Part shown: in pieces, positions 44,148-53,750 of the stretch
How the letters are laid out: the number at the start of each line of letters is the position of its first letter
Position numbering within the stretch: position 1 is the stretch's first letter
Assembly: GCA_003054655.1 (NCBI GenBank)
Contig: QAYZ01000013.1
Coordinates: forward strand, 372,001 to 436,000
Length of the DNA: 64,000 nt
Direction of reading: 5' to 3'
From: Spartobacteria bacterium LR76
GTDB taxonomy: Bacteria > Verrucomicrobiota > Verrucomicrobiia > Chthoniobacterales > Terrimicrobiaceae
Position numbers and translations under genes: made by a program
The notes under the pieces: generated by a model
Told to the model about the DNA's origin: nothing
The model's database searches: none
What the model saw: the letters and a program-made list of their open reading frames with translations, nothing else

Positions 44148-47100
44148 TGGGGGAGAAACTGACGGGATGATCTGATCCGGAATTTATAGTAAGGATAGAT
44201 CGTTTTCGAGAAATTCGCGGCCTGCGCAAAATCAGGGATCGAGGTGTCAGCCGAGTCAAGATAGCGCTCGACGTCGAAAGAGCCGCGGTACTCTCCGGTC
44301 ACCCGCAGGCGGCTCTCGGGTATGCTGCCAAGCGAGATATCCGGCGCAACCTGGATCGTCTGGGCTTTCACGTAAACGGTGTAGGTATTCGACTGGGTGG
44401 TCAGGCGCGGGTAGAGGTTGTTGTAGGGTGCCTCCCATGCATTGTCACCGGTGAGCGTGTTCCTGGCCCAGAAACTCTTGATAGCCGTGCGCAGCGCCCC
44501 GGCGTCGGAGGCCCCGGCGATGTTGACGGAGCTGATGGGATGCTCCGGCGCGTCCTCGGAATGCCCCGTGCCGATCACGCTGTTGACATTATGTTTCGGC
44601 GCGAGCGGGATCGAGCAGATCTCCGAGGCCGACTGAAAGACATCCCGGCTCGGGTCGCTGTCGGCGAAGCGCTCCTTGAAAAACAGCAGCGTCTGGCTCG
44701 CGTCGACATCATAGAGGTACGAGATGGCCCAGCGGCTCTTCGACGCGTCCACCGTGTAGCCGGACCACTTGTAGTACCCGGCGTGTTCCTTGGGGAAAGC
44801 CAATACGCGCACCGATTTGAGGGCGCCCATGAGGGCGGTGGTCCGCTCAACGTAGGTGAAGGGAGCGATCTGGCAGTTCATGTTGACCTTTCCGGCGGTG
44901 GAGAAGGTCCGGCTGATCGGGTAGGGATCGACCACAGGCATCCAGAAGAGATCGAGCAGCGCGCTATCGGCCGGGGAGGCAGCGCCAGGGTGCGCCATCG
45001 GCGCGATGTCGGGACGGAAAAGCAGCGTCTCCCACGGGATGCCGGAGCCCGCACGGGAGGGCAGCGTGCCGAGCTGCACCGCCGAGGCGACCTGCCGGTT
45101 CGGGGAAAACGCCGTGGTGAGATTGTCGTCCCAGGGAAAGAGCTGGTTCTGGTAGGGTATGCGGGCGCTCTGACCCCAGTTGAACCCTTCGAGGCTGGAG
45201 TTCCCCTCGTCCGCCTTCAGGATGGCCGGCCCGTCGCCCTCCGAGGCAAGGCTGGTGGTGAAGTCTCCGGGCGCGGGCACGTTTGTCATCTGGCTCGGAG
45301 CCTGCGGGAGATAGTTCAGCGGCGTGCCGCTGGAAAAGGCGGTCGCCGTGCCATTGACCAGCGTGCCGCGGCGGACGGCTACCGTAGTGGCCGGTGTCGC
45401 GTTGGCCGGTGTCTTCAAGGCGAGATTCGATGTGGACCAGAATTGCCCGCACGCGCCGAGGAGCGAGTGCGCCTGGGGGAAGCCGGTGTTGGTGTAGTCC
45501 TTGTGGGGGATGAATTTGCTGGTGGTGTCGGTGCCGGTAAGGGCCAGCAGGCGCAGGTCTCCATGCTCCAGCTCAAGACCGCGGATGACGTCGTTGGCGC
45601 CGATGACGATTTTTTTCATCGCCCAGCTTTCGCCTGAGTCTTTCTCGATGAGCTTGCAGGCGTCGGCGAGCTGGTTGACGCGGATCTGGAGCGAGGAAGC
45701 CAGCTTTGCATTGCCAGCCGCTGCATCACCGTCGCCCGGAAAGGCTCCCACGAGCGGGCCAAAGCCTGGAAACGACAGATCGTAGGAGGAGATCGTGTCG
45801 CCGCCCATGTCCTGAAGCTTTACCGTGACCATGTGCGAGCTGCCTCCGCCGGAAGGCCGCAGCCCGACGCGGATCGTGTCCTTGATGTCGGCACCGGACG
45901 AGTTCGTCTTCGGATAGATCACCTGAAACTGCGCCGAGACGAAGGGATAGCCCTTCAGGCTGTCACCCGAGCCGATGGTGCGGGGCGAAAGCTGGTAGTT
46001 GGCTGCCGGATCGCTGTAGAGGAAGAGATTATTGTACCCCTGCGTGCCTCCCCAGGCTCGGCCAGTGAAGGGCTCGACATTGGCGGGCACGTTGACCTCG
46101 ATGGTCCCGTCGCCGAAGGACAGCGGCGAGACGATGGTCGACCCGGTGATGGTCGGCACATCCGTCACGGCCTCGAATCCCCCCGCCAGTCCATTCACCG
46201 CGATCTGGTAATCCGGGACATACCCGGCAAACCCCATCATCGGCACAAAGGTCTCCATGAGAAAGACGGCGCGGTATTTCACCGTCACCTGGCCGGGGAT
46301 GGGCTTGTCGACCAGCTCCTCCTCACGAATGACGGCCAGCGCGCCCTTGGACAGCGTAGGGAAGCGCCCGTAGCCGCTCGTCGCCTTGATCTTGATGGGC
46401 AGCACCTGGCCGCTGCCCGGCAGCCCGGGCGGATTCGTCGTGCCGTTGGCTGCGGGATTGTTCTGCCAGGCGTAGGGCTTCACTGCGCCCTGCTTGTCGC
46501 GATAGGCGAGATTGACGGTGCGCACCCAGTCAAAGATCGAGGTGAGAAGCTGCTCGCGGTCGGCGACAGGGTACTTCGACGAAAAGCTGCCGCCGATGCC
46601 GGGGATCGGCGTCGCCGTGAGGCTGTCGAGATAGCTGAGGAGCGTCTGGTTGCGGGTGATCTTGTCGTAGTCATCGGTGCGGCTCGCCGGGTTCTGCCGC
46701 TGGAAATAGTATTCGCTGCCATCGAGCGTCGCGCACATGGCCAGCAGGCGATCGGAGGCGCTCTGGTAGTCCGGGCGCGTGTCGACGGGCCAGAGGCTCA
46801 CGCGGGGTTTGCCGAAGAGGTTGATCTCCGGGGCATTGCTATCCACGGTGAGAAAGAACCGGACCAGCTCAAGGCGCTCGGGATCGAGGAGGAAGTCATC
46901 GGTGAAGGAGTACGTCGTCCCGGACATCTGTCTGCTGCTGCCGGTGAACTTGAAATCCAGCTCGCCCTCCTTGAGGGCCTTCATGTTCTGCGTCGTCATC
47001 CGGTAGCGCTGGCCGGTCCCGCCGTCGTACTTGGGCAGGAAGAGCAGTTCATCGACGCTGGCGTACAGCCGGTCCTGGTCGTTCTGGACGGGAAAGCTGT

Positions 47101-48130
47101 ACCCGATCATGCGGGTGCCGACCTGTGAACCCCGGCCGGCGACGCGCGGCGTGAGCGAGTAGATGAAATTGCTCAGGTCGGATTTGTTTGTGGTGAGGAA
47201 ATCCAGCACGGGGCTGAGCGAGGTCGTCGCCGGGTGGCCGGGATAACGCTGGTATTCACGAGCATTGACTTGTCCGGAACTGAGCGAGTCATCCGCGCCC
47301 GCGATGACGGGGAGCGTCCAGAAGGATCCCTCCGAGGCCGTGTTGACATTCAGCCGGCAGGTGTCGTCATCGGTCCAGAAGGCGATGCGCGCCACGGGCG
47401 GGTTGCCATCCGGCACGGTGTTCCCATTGGGCAGGACGAGCCGCACCGTCTTGCCTCCGGAGGCCGTAGCCAGGCTGCCATCCTTGAGCACGTAGATCCA
47501 CCGCACCGGCATCGGGATCTGGCCGATCTCGGTTGTATCGCCGTCTCCATCGAGATCGTCCTTGTCAGGCAGCGCGTAGTTTGGGGAGACATCAAAACCC
47601 TGGATGCGCGTGTCGGCATCCAGCCCGCCGGGGTTCAGGATGGGATAGCTGGGCCTTTTGTCGATGGTGACGGGAGAGTTCAGGTCGGTGTAGACGCCGG
47701 GGGCGGCGTTCCAGGGGAGCTGATCCTTGCTCGACGACGAGGACCAGGCAGGCACGTCGGAGGGCTGGCTGCCGGAGATCAGGGAAAAACCCGCACCATC
47801 GACCATCTTGTCCGAGCTGTAGAGCTTGAAAACCTGCGTCTGCTTTCCCTGGTTGTTAAAGGTGCGCAGCAGCCCGGGCTGGCTGGTCCACGTCTGCGAA
47901 GCATCGTCCACCGTGGTGGCGGCACGGAGCTGGCCGAGCACGACATTGACGGCGGCGTCGGCATAGATCCGCGCCGAAACGCCGGAGGCGTAGCTCTTGG
48001 ATGCGCTCAGCTCCTTGTTCGTACTGGCAAGGAAGGCCACGCACAGCAGCGTGATGAGCACCAGCGCGCCAAGCACGATGACCAGGGCCATGCCCCGCCG
48101 CGAGAATGATGGAAGCGGTCGCATCATCAT
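44144..48130 (-). CDS. Verru_Chthon cassette 2 protein A (giant GspK-like protein)
   Basis: 1328 aa, starting at one of three consecutive ATG codons (48130, 48127, 48124). After RRG comes MALVIVLGALVLITLLCVAF; the +5 position is Ile rather than Glu, as expected for the K-like member. The extracellular part is rich in Asp, Ser, Thr and Pro and contains NVNTASEGSF and KVNMNCQIAP stretches similar to protein A of cassette 1, but overall identity is low. Start overlaps the C stop (ATGA). Probably exposed on the outer face of the envelope. Confidence 0.8.
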   Translation of the reverse strand: MMMRPLPSFSRRGMALVIVLGALVLITLLCVAFLASTNKELSASKSYASGVSARIYADAAVNVVLGQLRAATTVDDASQTWTSQPGLLRTFNNQGKQTQVFKLYSSDKMVDGAGFSLISGSQPSDVPAWSSSSSKDQLPWNAAPGVYTDLNSPVTIDKRPSYPILNPGGLDADTRIQGFDVSPNYALPDKDDLDGDGDTTEIGQIPMPVRWIYVLKDGSLATASGGKTVRLVLPNGNTVPDGNPPVARIAFWTDDDTCRLNVNTASEGSFWTLPVIAGADDSLSSGQVNAREYQRYPGHPATTSLSPVLDFLTTNKSDLSNFIYSLTPRVAGRGSQVGTRMIGYSFPVQNDQDRLYASVDELLFLPKYDGGTGQRYRMTTQNMKALKEGELDFKFTGSSRQMSGTTYSFTDDFLLDPERLELVRFFLTVDSNAPEINLFGKPRVSLWPVDTRPDYQSASDRLLAMCATLDGSEYYFQRQNPASRTDDYDKITRNQTLLSYLDSLTATPIPGIGGSFSSKYPVADREQLLTSIFDWVRTVNLAYRDKQGAVKPYAWQNNPAANGTTNPPGLPGSGQVLPIKIKATSGYGRFPTLSKGALAVIREEELVDKPIPGQVTVKYRAVFLMETFVPMMGFAGYVPDYQIAVNGLAGGFEAVTDVPTITGSTIVSPLSFGDGTIEVNVPANVEPFTGRAWGGTQGYNNLFLYSDPAANYQLSPRTIGSGDSLKGYPFVSAQFQVIYPKTNSSGADIKDTIRVGLRPSGGGSSHMVTVKLQDMGGDTISSYDLSFPGFGPLVGAFPGDGDAAAGNAKLASSLQIRVNQLADACKLIEKDSGESWAMKKIVIGANDVIRGLELEHGDLRLLALTGTDTTSKFIPHKDYTNTGFPQAHSLLGACGQFWSTSNLALKTPANATPATTVAVRRGTLVNGTATAFSSGTPLNYLPQAPSQMTNVPAPGDFTTSLASEGDGPAILKADEGNSSLEGFNWGQSARIPYQNQLFPWDDNLTTAFSPNRQVASAVQLGTLPSRAGSGIPWETLLFRPDIAPMAHPGAASPADSALLDLFWMPVVDPYPISRTFSTAGKVNMNCQIAPFTYVERTTALMGALKSVRVLAFPKEHAGYYKWSGYTVDASKSRWAISYLYDVDASQTLLFFKERFADSDPSRDVFQSASEICSIPLAPKHNVNSVIGTGHSEDAPEHPISSVNIAGASDAGALRTAIKSFWARNTLTGDNAWEAPYNNLYPRLTTQSNTYTVYVKAQTIQVAPDISLGSIPESRLRVTGEYRGSFDVERYLDSADTSIPDFAQAANFSKTIYPYYKFRIRSSRQFLPQ

Positions 48131-49167
48131 CCACCCTCCTTCGTGCTGATCGTGGTGGAAAAGACGCGGTAGTTCAGGCGCGGGCCGCCGCGGTTGCCCG
48201 CCAGCACGGACTCGAGCTCCGCGAGGTCGTGGTCATAGCTCGCGATGGTCTGGAACGCTCCGGCGGGAACGAGCGGCGGCTGGCTCGTGCCGTAGACATC
48301 ACGCAGGCGCTGCGCGGAGTCCTCGTCGATGGCTACCATCGTCACCTGGAGCAGCGGCGGCAGCAGGTAGCTGCGATCCTCCACATAAGTCGCCGTCGTG
48401 GAGTCGTAGGAATACTTTATCCCCAACGCGGCATTGTCCGCACCCCTTGGCAAGATGACGAGGGCGATGATGTTCTCCGCCATCACCCGGCAATACTGAT
48501 GGCTCGCGAGCGCCTGCTGAAACCACGCCCACTGCTGGCCTGCGTTGTACGAGGAATCATACAGCGTCAGCTTTTCGGAAGGCTGCACCCACTCAATGAG
48601 CCGAAACCCCGGGTGATCCGAGGCCGTCCGGCCCTGGAGAAATCTCGGGATCTGGCTATACGTCGACGCCGGCCCAAACTCGACGAAGTACCCGGCGGCA
48701 TTCAGCATCCCGGGGGACTCGATGCGGAGATCTTCATCATCCGTGCGCCCGAGCGGAGCCTGAAAAAACACGGCATGCGTCACCTTGCCGGAAGCCGACG
48801 GGAGCAGCTCAGCCGCCGGGCCGCTGACAAACTCCAGCTCGGAAAACCGCCCGTAGTTCGCGGCCTGCCCGCCGGCCGCCGTGGTGTGCCTCCAGTTGGC
48901 ATCATAATAGTCGATATAATGGTTCAAGGTCGCCTGGCTCAGGTTGCGCGTCACCGCTTCGAAAGCCGCCCGCGCGCTCTGGAAGGCCGTGATCTTCGAG
49001 CTGGTGCTCCGCCAGAGATTGCTCGTCTGGCTGACGATATTGAAGATCACCACCAGGATCGTCATCAGTACCGCGCACGCGACCAGCAGCTCCACCAGGG
49101 TGAATCCGTCGGCTTTGCTGGTCTGTGGGAAACGATGGTAATGGCTCACGTTTTCGCCCGGCTGCAT
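48127..49167 (-). CDS. Verru_Chthon cassette 2 protein C (GspJ-like pseudopilin)
   Basis: 346 aa from the ATG at 49167; a GTG at 49149 would also fit. Leader to KADG, then FTLVELLVACAVLMTILVVI with Glu at +5. After the helix, SARAAFEAVTRNLSQATLNH follows the GspJ pattern. It is 87 residues longer than protein C of cassette 1, with the extra length in the beta domain. Starts 35 nt after the B gene and overlaps the A gene by 4 bp. Confidence 0.8.
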   Translation of the reverse strand: MQPGENVSHYHRFPQTSKADGFTLVELLVACAVLMTILVVIFNIVSQTSNLWRSTSSKITAFQSARAAFEAVTRNLSQATLNHYIDYYDANWRHTTAAGGQAANYGRFSELEFVSGPAAELLPSASGKVTHAVFFQAPLGRTDDEDLRIESPGMLNAAGYFVEFGPASTYSQIPRFLQGRTASDHPGFRLIEWVQPSEKLTLYDSSYNAGQQWAWFQQALASHQYCRVMAENIIALVILPRGADNAALGIKYSYDSTTATYVEDRSYLLPPLLQVTMVAIDEDSAQRLRDVYGTSQPPLVPAGAFQTIASYDHDLAELESVLAGNRGGPRLNYRVFSTTISTKEGG

Positions 49168-49202
49168 GGCCGGGATCCGTTATTGACTATGCCTAATGCC
49201 CG

Positions 49203-49673
49203 TTAGTTGGCCACCACGCGGGACTTCGCCGCGATGTAGGTCACAAACGTCTTCGAGGCTCCCGTGGCGGCCTCGCCCATGCGACGAAAGGTGATCGTCA
49301 CACCAGTCAGCCCTCCATCCGCCCTTCCCCCAGAGCCCGGCAGGACTGGCTGCGGCGTAATCGCGATGCTGGCGGAGTAGATGCATCCGGGACTCCGTTC
49401 CGAAACAAAGTTTCCCGCATCGTCAAACCAGAAACTGTTGCCCTCGTATTGCGAGATCTCCGCGTACGGCGTCTGGCTGATGCGACCCACGATATGCTGC
49501 ACCATCTGCCCCTCCATCGAGGTATCCATCGCCTTGCGAAAGACCTGCAAACCGCAGGGCAGCATCCCCAGGATGGCGACGAAGGCAAAGCTCACGATGC
49601 CGATCGCAAGGACTGTTTCGACCAGCGTGAAGGCGCGTATCTCGCGAATGCTGTCTTTGAACCGGATGTTCAT
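49203..49673 (-). CDS. Verru_Chthon cassette 2 protein B (GspI-like pseudopilin)
   Basis: 156 aa from the ATG at 49673. Leader MNIRFKDSIREIRA, then FTLVETVLAIGIVSFAFVAI with Glu at +5 and Ala at -1. The following helix contains GQMVQHIVGRI. First gene of the operon, 69 bp downstream of the palindrome at 49742. The gene set B-C-A-D matches cassette 1 in content, and each member is about the same length as its counterpart or longer. Confidence 0.8.
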   Translation of the reverse strand: MNIRFKDSIREIRAFTLVETVLAIGIVSFAFVAILGMLPCGLQVFRKAMDTSMEGQMVQHIVGRISQTPYAEISQYEGNSFWFDDAGNFVSERSPGCIYSASIAITPQPVLPGSGGRADGGLTGVTITFRRMGEAATGASKTFVTYIAAKSRVVAN

Positions 49674-49741
49674 GAGGGAGGGGGGAGAGTTAAGTAACTA
49701 GAATCTATTTCACCGGAAATCGAGTCTCAAGATGGAGCTAG

Positions 49742-49755
49742 GATTAACCGTAAAA
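49742..49755. promoter_or_regulatory. LacI-type operator 6, before pseudopilin cassette 2
   Basis: GATTAACCGTAAAA keeps the TTA...TAA core and the CCGTAAA half of operators 5 and 2, with two mismatches to perfect symmetry. It lies 69 bp before the first cassette gene and is the only such site that could control the operon. Confidence 0.5.
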
Positions 49756-49779
49756 TGGCGGGGGTCCGAGGAGTGCTCC

Positions 49780-50862
49780 TCAGGTGGAGCGATCGTAGAT
49801 TTCCTCCGTAACGACGCCCTGGAGAGGGAGCCCTTGCAGATAGGATGAAATGTTTTTCATGGCAAAGTCCCAGAGCAGCGCAAAGGCATCCTCCGTGGGA
49901 CCGGCGATGTGTGGAGAAAGAATCGCTCCCGGCAGGGTGCGCAGCGGAGAGTCCATCGCGGGAGGCTCATCGCGAAACACGTCGAGTCCCACCCGCAGAC
50001 CGCGTTCGCGGGCCACGCGCGCCAGCGCGTCCTCGTCGACGACCTGACCGCGACCGACGTTGACAAACACCGCACCCGGCGGCAGGAGCAGAAGCATGCG
50101 TTCGTCAACGACACCCTGCGTGCAGGAGTTCAGAGCCTCGCACTCCACCAGGATGTCGCTGCGGGAAAAAAGCGTCTCCAGACTGTCACAGGATCTCACA
50201 GCATGTTCGTGATACATGGCGGATGGCACCCCATGCGAAAACGCAACCACCTCCGCGCCAAAGGGCCGCAGCATCGCGATCAACTCGCGGGCGATCGCGC
50301 CAAATCCATGCACTCCCACGCGCTTGCCTCGCAGGCTGCGGGTGGCCAGTACGCGACGGCGGGTCCATTGCTCCATGTAATGCGGCCACTGCGGCATGCT
50401 GCGCAGGCACGCCAGCACGAGCAGCATCGCATGCTCGGCGATGGTGTGGCTGATGGCGTTGCCCCAGTTGGTCACGACGACCCCCCTCTCGATGAGGACG
50501 CGCGGCACCACCTCGCGGACGGACCCCGTGAGATGACAGACATAACGCAGCGCGCACTCTTCCGCGGGCAGGTAATCCTCGGGCACCCGGCGCGACCGCC
50601 AGCCCGTCACGAGCACGGTGGGGTTGAGCTCTCGCAGTTCCCTCTCCCAATCCGCCAGCGTGAGTCCGTCCATGGTGAGCCAGCGCACGTCCACCTCGGG
50701 AAATTGCGCCGGGTCAAATCCCGGCCGGAAGCAGGTCTGCGATTCCTGTCCCAGGGCAAAAACCAGACGGCTCGTCCGTGGGGATTCCCAAGGGCGCTCC
50801 ACCGCAGTTGAGCCGTCGAACCCTGGGATGATAGAAGATCTCATGTCGTGCGTAAGTCCCAT
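49780..50862 (-). CDS. D-2-hydroxyacid dehydrogenase family protein 1
   Basis: 360 aa from the ATG at 50862 (another at 50844). NAD-binding motif RVGVHGFGAIARELIAMLRP in mid-protein, then FVNVGRGQVVDEDAL, GLDVFRDEPP (with the catalytic Glu pair partner) and LSPHIAGPTED with the active-site His. The catalytic Arg is the one in the GRGQVVDE block. Members reduce or oxidise 2-keto acids such as glyoxylate, hydroxypyruvate and 2-keto sugar acids. Near a lyase, reduction of an unsaturated-uronate-derived 2-keto acid is plausible but not shown. A palindrome sits 38 bp upstream. Confidence 0.82.
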   Translation of the reverse strand: MGLTHDMRSSIIPGFDGSTAVERPWESPRTSRLVFALGQESQTCFRPGFDPAQFPEVDVRWLTMDGLTLADWERELRELNPTVLVTGWRSRRVPEDYLPAEECALRYVCHLTGSVREVVPRVLIERGVVVTNWGNAISHTIAEHAMLLVLACLRSMPQWPHYMEQWTRRRVLATRSLRGKRVGVHGFGAIARELIAMLRPFGAEVVAFSHGVPSAMYHEHAVRSCDSLETLFSRSDILVECEALNSCTQGVVDERMLLLLPPGAVFVNVGRGQVVDEDALARVARERGLRVGLDVFRDEPPAMDSPLRTLPGAILSPHIAGPTEDAFALLWDFAMKNISSYLQGLPLQGVVTEEIYDRST

Positions 50863-50899
50863 TTAGGACCGGGAGCGCATAGATTCAAGGGAGCCTCAG

Positions 50900-50913
50900 G
50901 TTTACTCGTATAA
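50900..50913. promoter_or_regulatory. LacI-type operator 7, before dehydrogenase 1
   Basis: GTTTACTCGTATAA, mixed between the GTTTAC and ATTAC flavours of the family. It lies 38 bp upstream of the minus-strand dehydrogenase, where a repressor would block the promoter. Confidence 0.6.
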
Positions 50914-51005
50914 CAATACCCCCGCACCGCCGCTCCGTGAGGCTTCCGAAAACGGCGGTATCGTCGAGGCCGCGCCGCGACCCCGGGAGAGCAGCCTGGA
51001 GCGCT

Positions 51006-52037
51006 TCAACGAACGCTCTCGCGTCCCGGCGTCGTCGTCCCCTCGTACCATGCCCCTTCGAGCATGATCGTCTTGGGTTCCCGCGAAATCCCCCGCTCGT
51101 TGCGATAGAGCTGGGCGACGACAGAGTCGACCGCTGCGGCGGCGGCTGCTCGCCATTGCTGATTGAGGCCGGATACATCGATCTCCGGGAAGGCGACGTA
51201 CGGCACGCTGAGATGCACGAACGCCACGTCACCGGGAATGCCGATGCCCAGCTCCATCAGCGAGTCGAGCGCGCGATCGAGACCGATGACGACATCGGGC
51301 CGGTGCCGCGTCATCCACTTGCGCACGTCATCGGGATAGATCAGCCCGAGGAGCGGGGGCACCCTTTCCTTTACCGGCCACCGCAACTGGTATCCGGTCA
51401 GCCCCGAGGACCAGGTGCGGTCCACCTTGTCATCGACAAAGGTTTCCAGCGCAAGACCGATGCGGCGGTAGCCCTTGGCCCGCAGGGTTTCCAGGATGAG
51501 CTGCATGCCGTGGTACTGGTGATTTGTCACGCGATGGAGACGGGGCGAGATCACGGTATTACCGATCGCCACCGAACTCAGGTCCTCCCAATGGATGGCA
51601 TCGAGTACTCCGGTCTCCGGCAGCGGCGCGACGACCGCCCCCTGAATGTTACGCGAGCGCAGGATCTTTTGCAGCCGGTCCGGCGAGCCCTCCGAGCCAT
51701 CGAGCCAGATCTTGTCGACAAGGAAGCCCAACTCCTCTGCCCTGTCTCGCACACCGCCGTACAGTTCCTCGGAGACCCAGCTTTGCCTCCACACCTCGCG
51801 GGCGGCGAGGAAGGCGATATTCGCCTGATGCACCACGGGACGCGAGGTGCTGAGATGCGTCATGAGGGCCGAGACCATGGGATTTGGCCGATAGCCGAGC
51901 CGCCGGGCGACCTCCTGCACGTGTCGGCGGGTATCCGCCGAGATGCGGTGGCTGTTGCGCAATGCCAGCGAGACGGTCATGACGCTGCAACCCGCCTCCC
52001 GGGCGATCTCTCTCATGGTCGGAGCGGGTTTCGGCAT
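51006..52037 (-). CDS. LacI family transcriptional regulator 2
   Basis: 343 aa from the ATG at 52037. HTH MREIAREAGCSVMTVSLALR, hinge RRHVQEVARRLGYRPNPMVS, then a sensor domain closely resembling that of the regulator at 41830 along its whole length (LRSRNIQGAVVAPLPETGVL; LNQQWRAAAAAAVDSVVAQL). It is a paralogue of that protein with an identical recognition helix, so the two could compete for the same sites. It sits between dehydrogenase 1 and the second lyase. Confidence 0.9.
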   Translation of the reverse strand: MPKPAPTMREIAREAGCSVMTVSLALRNSHRISADTRRHVQEVARRLGYRPNPMVSALMTHLSTSRPVVHQANIAFLAAREVWRQSWVSEELYGGVRDRAEELGFLVDKIWLDGSEGSPDRLQKILRSRNIQGAVVAPLPETGVLDAIHWEDLSSVAIGNTVISPRLHRVTNHQYHGMQLILETLRAKGYRRIGLALETFVDDKVDRTWSSGLTGYQLRWPVKERVPPLLGLIYPDDVRKWMTRHRPDVVIGLDRALDSLMELGIGIPGDVAFVHLSVPYVAFPEIDVSGLNQQWRAAAAAAVDSVVAQLYRNERGISREPKTIMLEGAWYEGTTTPGRESVR

Positions 52038-52101
52038 GGCTCATCAATGTTCAGGCTGCGACGCGGCGGCCCTCAGCCATAGCGACCGACGCTTCATGAA
52101 G

Positions 52102-52118
52102 GGATGCATGAAGCATCC
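52102..52118. promoter_or_regulatory. Perfect inverted repeat upstream of LacI gene 2
   Basis: GGATGC (52102-52107) and GCATCC (52113-52118) flank ATGAA, 65 bp before the LacI start and 115 bp after the lyase stop. Another TTCATGAA palindrome adjoins at 52093-52100. Possible terminator stem of the lyase gene or an operator. Confidence 0.35.
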
Positions 52119-52134
52119 ACCCTACCGATGTGAG

Positions 52135-52148
52135 TTTTACGTGTCGAA
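52135..52148. promoter_or_regulatory. Weak LacI-type operator 8, before LacI gene 2
   Basis: TTTTACGTGTCGAA keeps only part of the palindrome family (TTTAC half intact, right half degenerate). It is the only candidate for self-control of this regulator and should be treated as doubtful. Confidence 0.3.
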
Positions 52149-52232
52149 TACAAAGGCCCGCCCCCCGCGGTCAGGCAGCATGGGAGGCAGGCCATGATCA
52201 TCTGCGAGGCGTCACCCAACGCGACAGACGCC

Positions 52233-53630
52233 TCAGGACTTCTGCCTGCCTGGGTCGATCTGCTCGCGCGTGGTGTCCTTGTCCCCCATGCGAAACTCGT
52301 CGAAGAACATGATCGTACCCTGCTCTTCGCCCCGCCATGAGGCGCCACCCTTGTAGCTGCCCATTTTGAAGAACGGCCCCTTCGTCTTGTCGTCGAACCA
52401 CGTCGGCCCGGTGTAGTCGACCACCTTCTCGCCGTTTTTCCACAGGCGGAAGTACCCGCCGCCGCTCTTCGCCGACTGCCAGTTCACCTCGAGGTAAAAA
52501 TCCGTCCACTTGCCCTTGTCGCCCTCGATGCTGCCGAAGGAAATCGACTCCTTGGCGGTCTTGAACTGCTCGCCATCCTGGTGCTGGATCTTCAGCAGCC
52601 ACTTGTCCCCGGCGATGGTGATCGAGGTCGGCGGACCGCCATCCGGCGGGTAATCCTTGCCCGAGCCCCAGGTGTGCCACTGCGTCACGATGCTGAAGAA
52701 TGTCTTCCCGTCAAAGTTCTCCGGGAGATAGACGCTCCAGCCGTACTTGTACTCCCCGTAAGGCTCGCTGCGCGGGCCGGTGATCTCGGTGCGGTGCTGG
52801 TCGTGCGTCATCATCACCTTCATCGAGTGCTTGCCCGCGCGCACCGGGTCCGGCGCGCCCACGATCCACTTCTTCCCGCCCTCCAGCAGCCGGCACTGGC
52901 TGAAATCGCCCGGCTCGAAGTCGATTGTATAGACTTTCCCCGGCGGCAGAGTCTCGGGCGCGCCCTGGAGCGCCATGGTGACGGGATTCCCGGCGAAATC
53001 CGTGCCCCATGCCCTCGGCCCCGAGGCCTGGGCGGCGGGAGACGCGGCGGGCGCGGGCGCAGGGGCTGCGGCGGCGGAATCCGTCGCAACGCCCTCGGCG
53101 GGCTTTATCTCGATCTCCTTCAGCACGAGGCTGCACTTCCCGGGCTTCGGGCTGTAGATAAAGACACGCATGTACTTCGCCCCATCGGGCACCGTCGCCA
53201 CGAGGGGGGTTTGCTTCGCCGCAGAAAAGTAGCCCGCGACCCGCTTGATCGCGATCTGGTCGATCATCGCCGCCTTGGCCGGGATATTCGGCGTGAAGAG
53301 GAGGTTCAGCGTGATGCTGCCCTCGCCCTCCACCACGAGCTTCGCCGAGATACGGTCGCCCGGGACCACCGGCACCCACTGCGCCAGCCCGAGGCCGTTG
53401 CCCTCATCCTGGTCCACCATGCTCACGCCGCCCGCGGCGACGATCTCGATTTTCTGGTTCGCCCCGGATGCCGGGGGGTAGGGCGTCCACTGGTCGGGGA
53501 TCTCTCCGGCGGCACCGGTAAACTTGGGATTCTGCACGCCTGTTGATTGCGCCTGCGTGCTGCCGGGCGTCGCCGATATCATCAGCGCGGTCGCCAGCAG
53601 GACGCCCAGGGGGGTTGCTAGGATTTTCAT
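52233..53630 (-). CDS. Exported polysaccharide lyase (Polysacc_lyase family), paralogue of 40404
   Basis: 465 aa from the ATG at 53630. Signal peptide ATPLGVLLATALMISATPGS. Residues about 30-175 are the shared beta-module (DEGNGLGLAQWVPVVPGDRI), then an Ala/Pro linker of about 25 residues, then the lyase domain (about 225-450): MTHDQHRTEITGPRSEPYGE, FFSIVTQWHTWGSG, EVNWQSAKSGGGYFRLWKNG, GPFFKMGSYKG. The lyase domains of this protein and the one at 40404 are highly alike while the linkers differ, which points to a fairly recent duplication. Divergent from dehydrogenase 2 with two palindromes between. Confidence 0.75.
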   Translation of the reverse strand: MKILATPLGVLLATALMISATPGSTQAQSTGVQNPKFTGAAGEIPDQWTPYPPASGANQKIEIVAAGGVSMVDQDEGNGLGLAQWVPVVPGDRISAKLVVEGEGSITLNLLFTPNIPAKAAMIDQIAIKRVAGYFSAAKQTPLVATVPDGAKYMRVFIYSPKPGKCSLVLKEIEIKPAEGVATDSAAAAPAPAPAASPAAQASGPRAWGTDFAGNPVTMALQGAPETLPPGKVYTIDFEPGDFSQCRLLEGGKKWIVGAPDPVRAGKHSMKVMMTHDQHRTEITGPRSEPYGEYKYGWSVYLPENFDGKTFFSIVTQWHTWGSGKDYPPDGGPPTSITIAGDKWLLKIQHQDGEQFKTAKESISFGSIEGDKGKWTDFYLEVNWQSAKSGGGYFRLWKNGEKVVDYTGPTWFDDKTKGPFFKMGSYKGGASWRGEEQGTIMFFDEFRMGDKDTTREQIDPGRQKS

Positions 53631-53678
53631 CTTCGCTGTCTATACCGAGTGCTCACGACTCACGCAAACGAGGCGGCA

Positions 53679-53692
53679 TTATACACGTAATA
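53679..53692. promoter_or_regulatory. LacI-type operator 9, before lyase 2
   Basis: TTATACACGTAATA, inside the longer imperfect repeat GCATTATACACGTAATACGC. It lies 49 bp upstream of the minus-strand lyase and belongs to the ATTAT/ATAAT flavour. Confidence 0.6.
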
Positions 53693-53750
53693 CGCTCCCT
53701 GGTTTTCCGCTCGATGGGCTCGGTCAATACCGAATCCTTGGGATGGATGA

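Noticed and set aside
45833-47128. Plus-strand open frame of 431 codons
   Set aside because: Antisense to pseudopilin protein A of cassette 2; Arg/Gly/Asp-rich shadow typical of GC-rich DNA.
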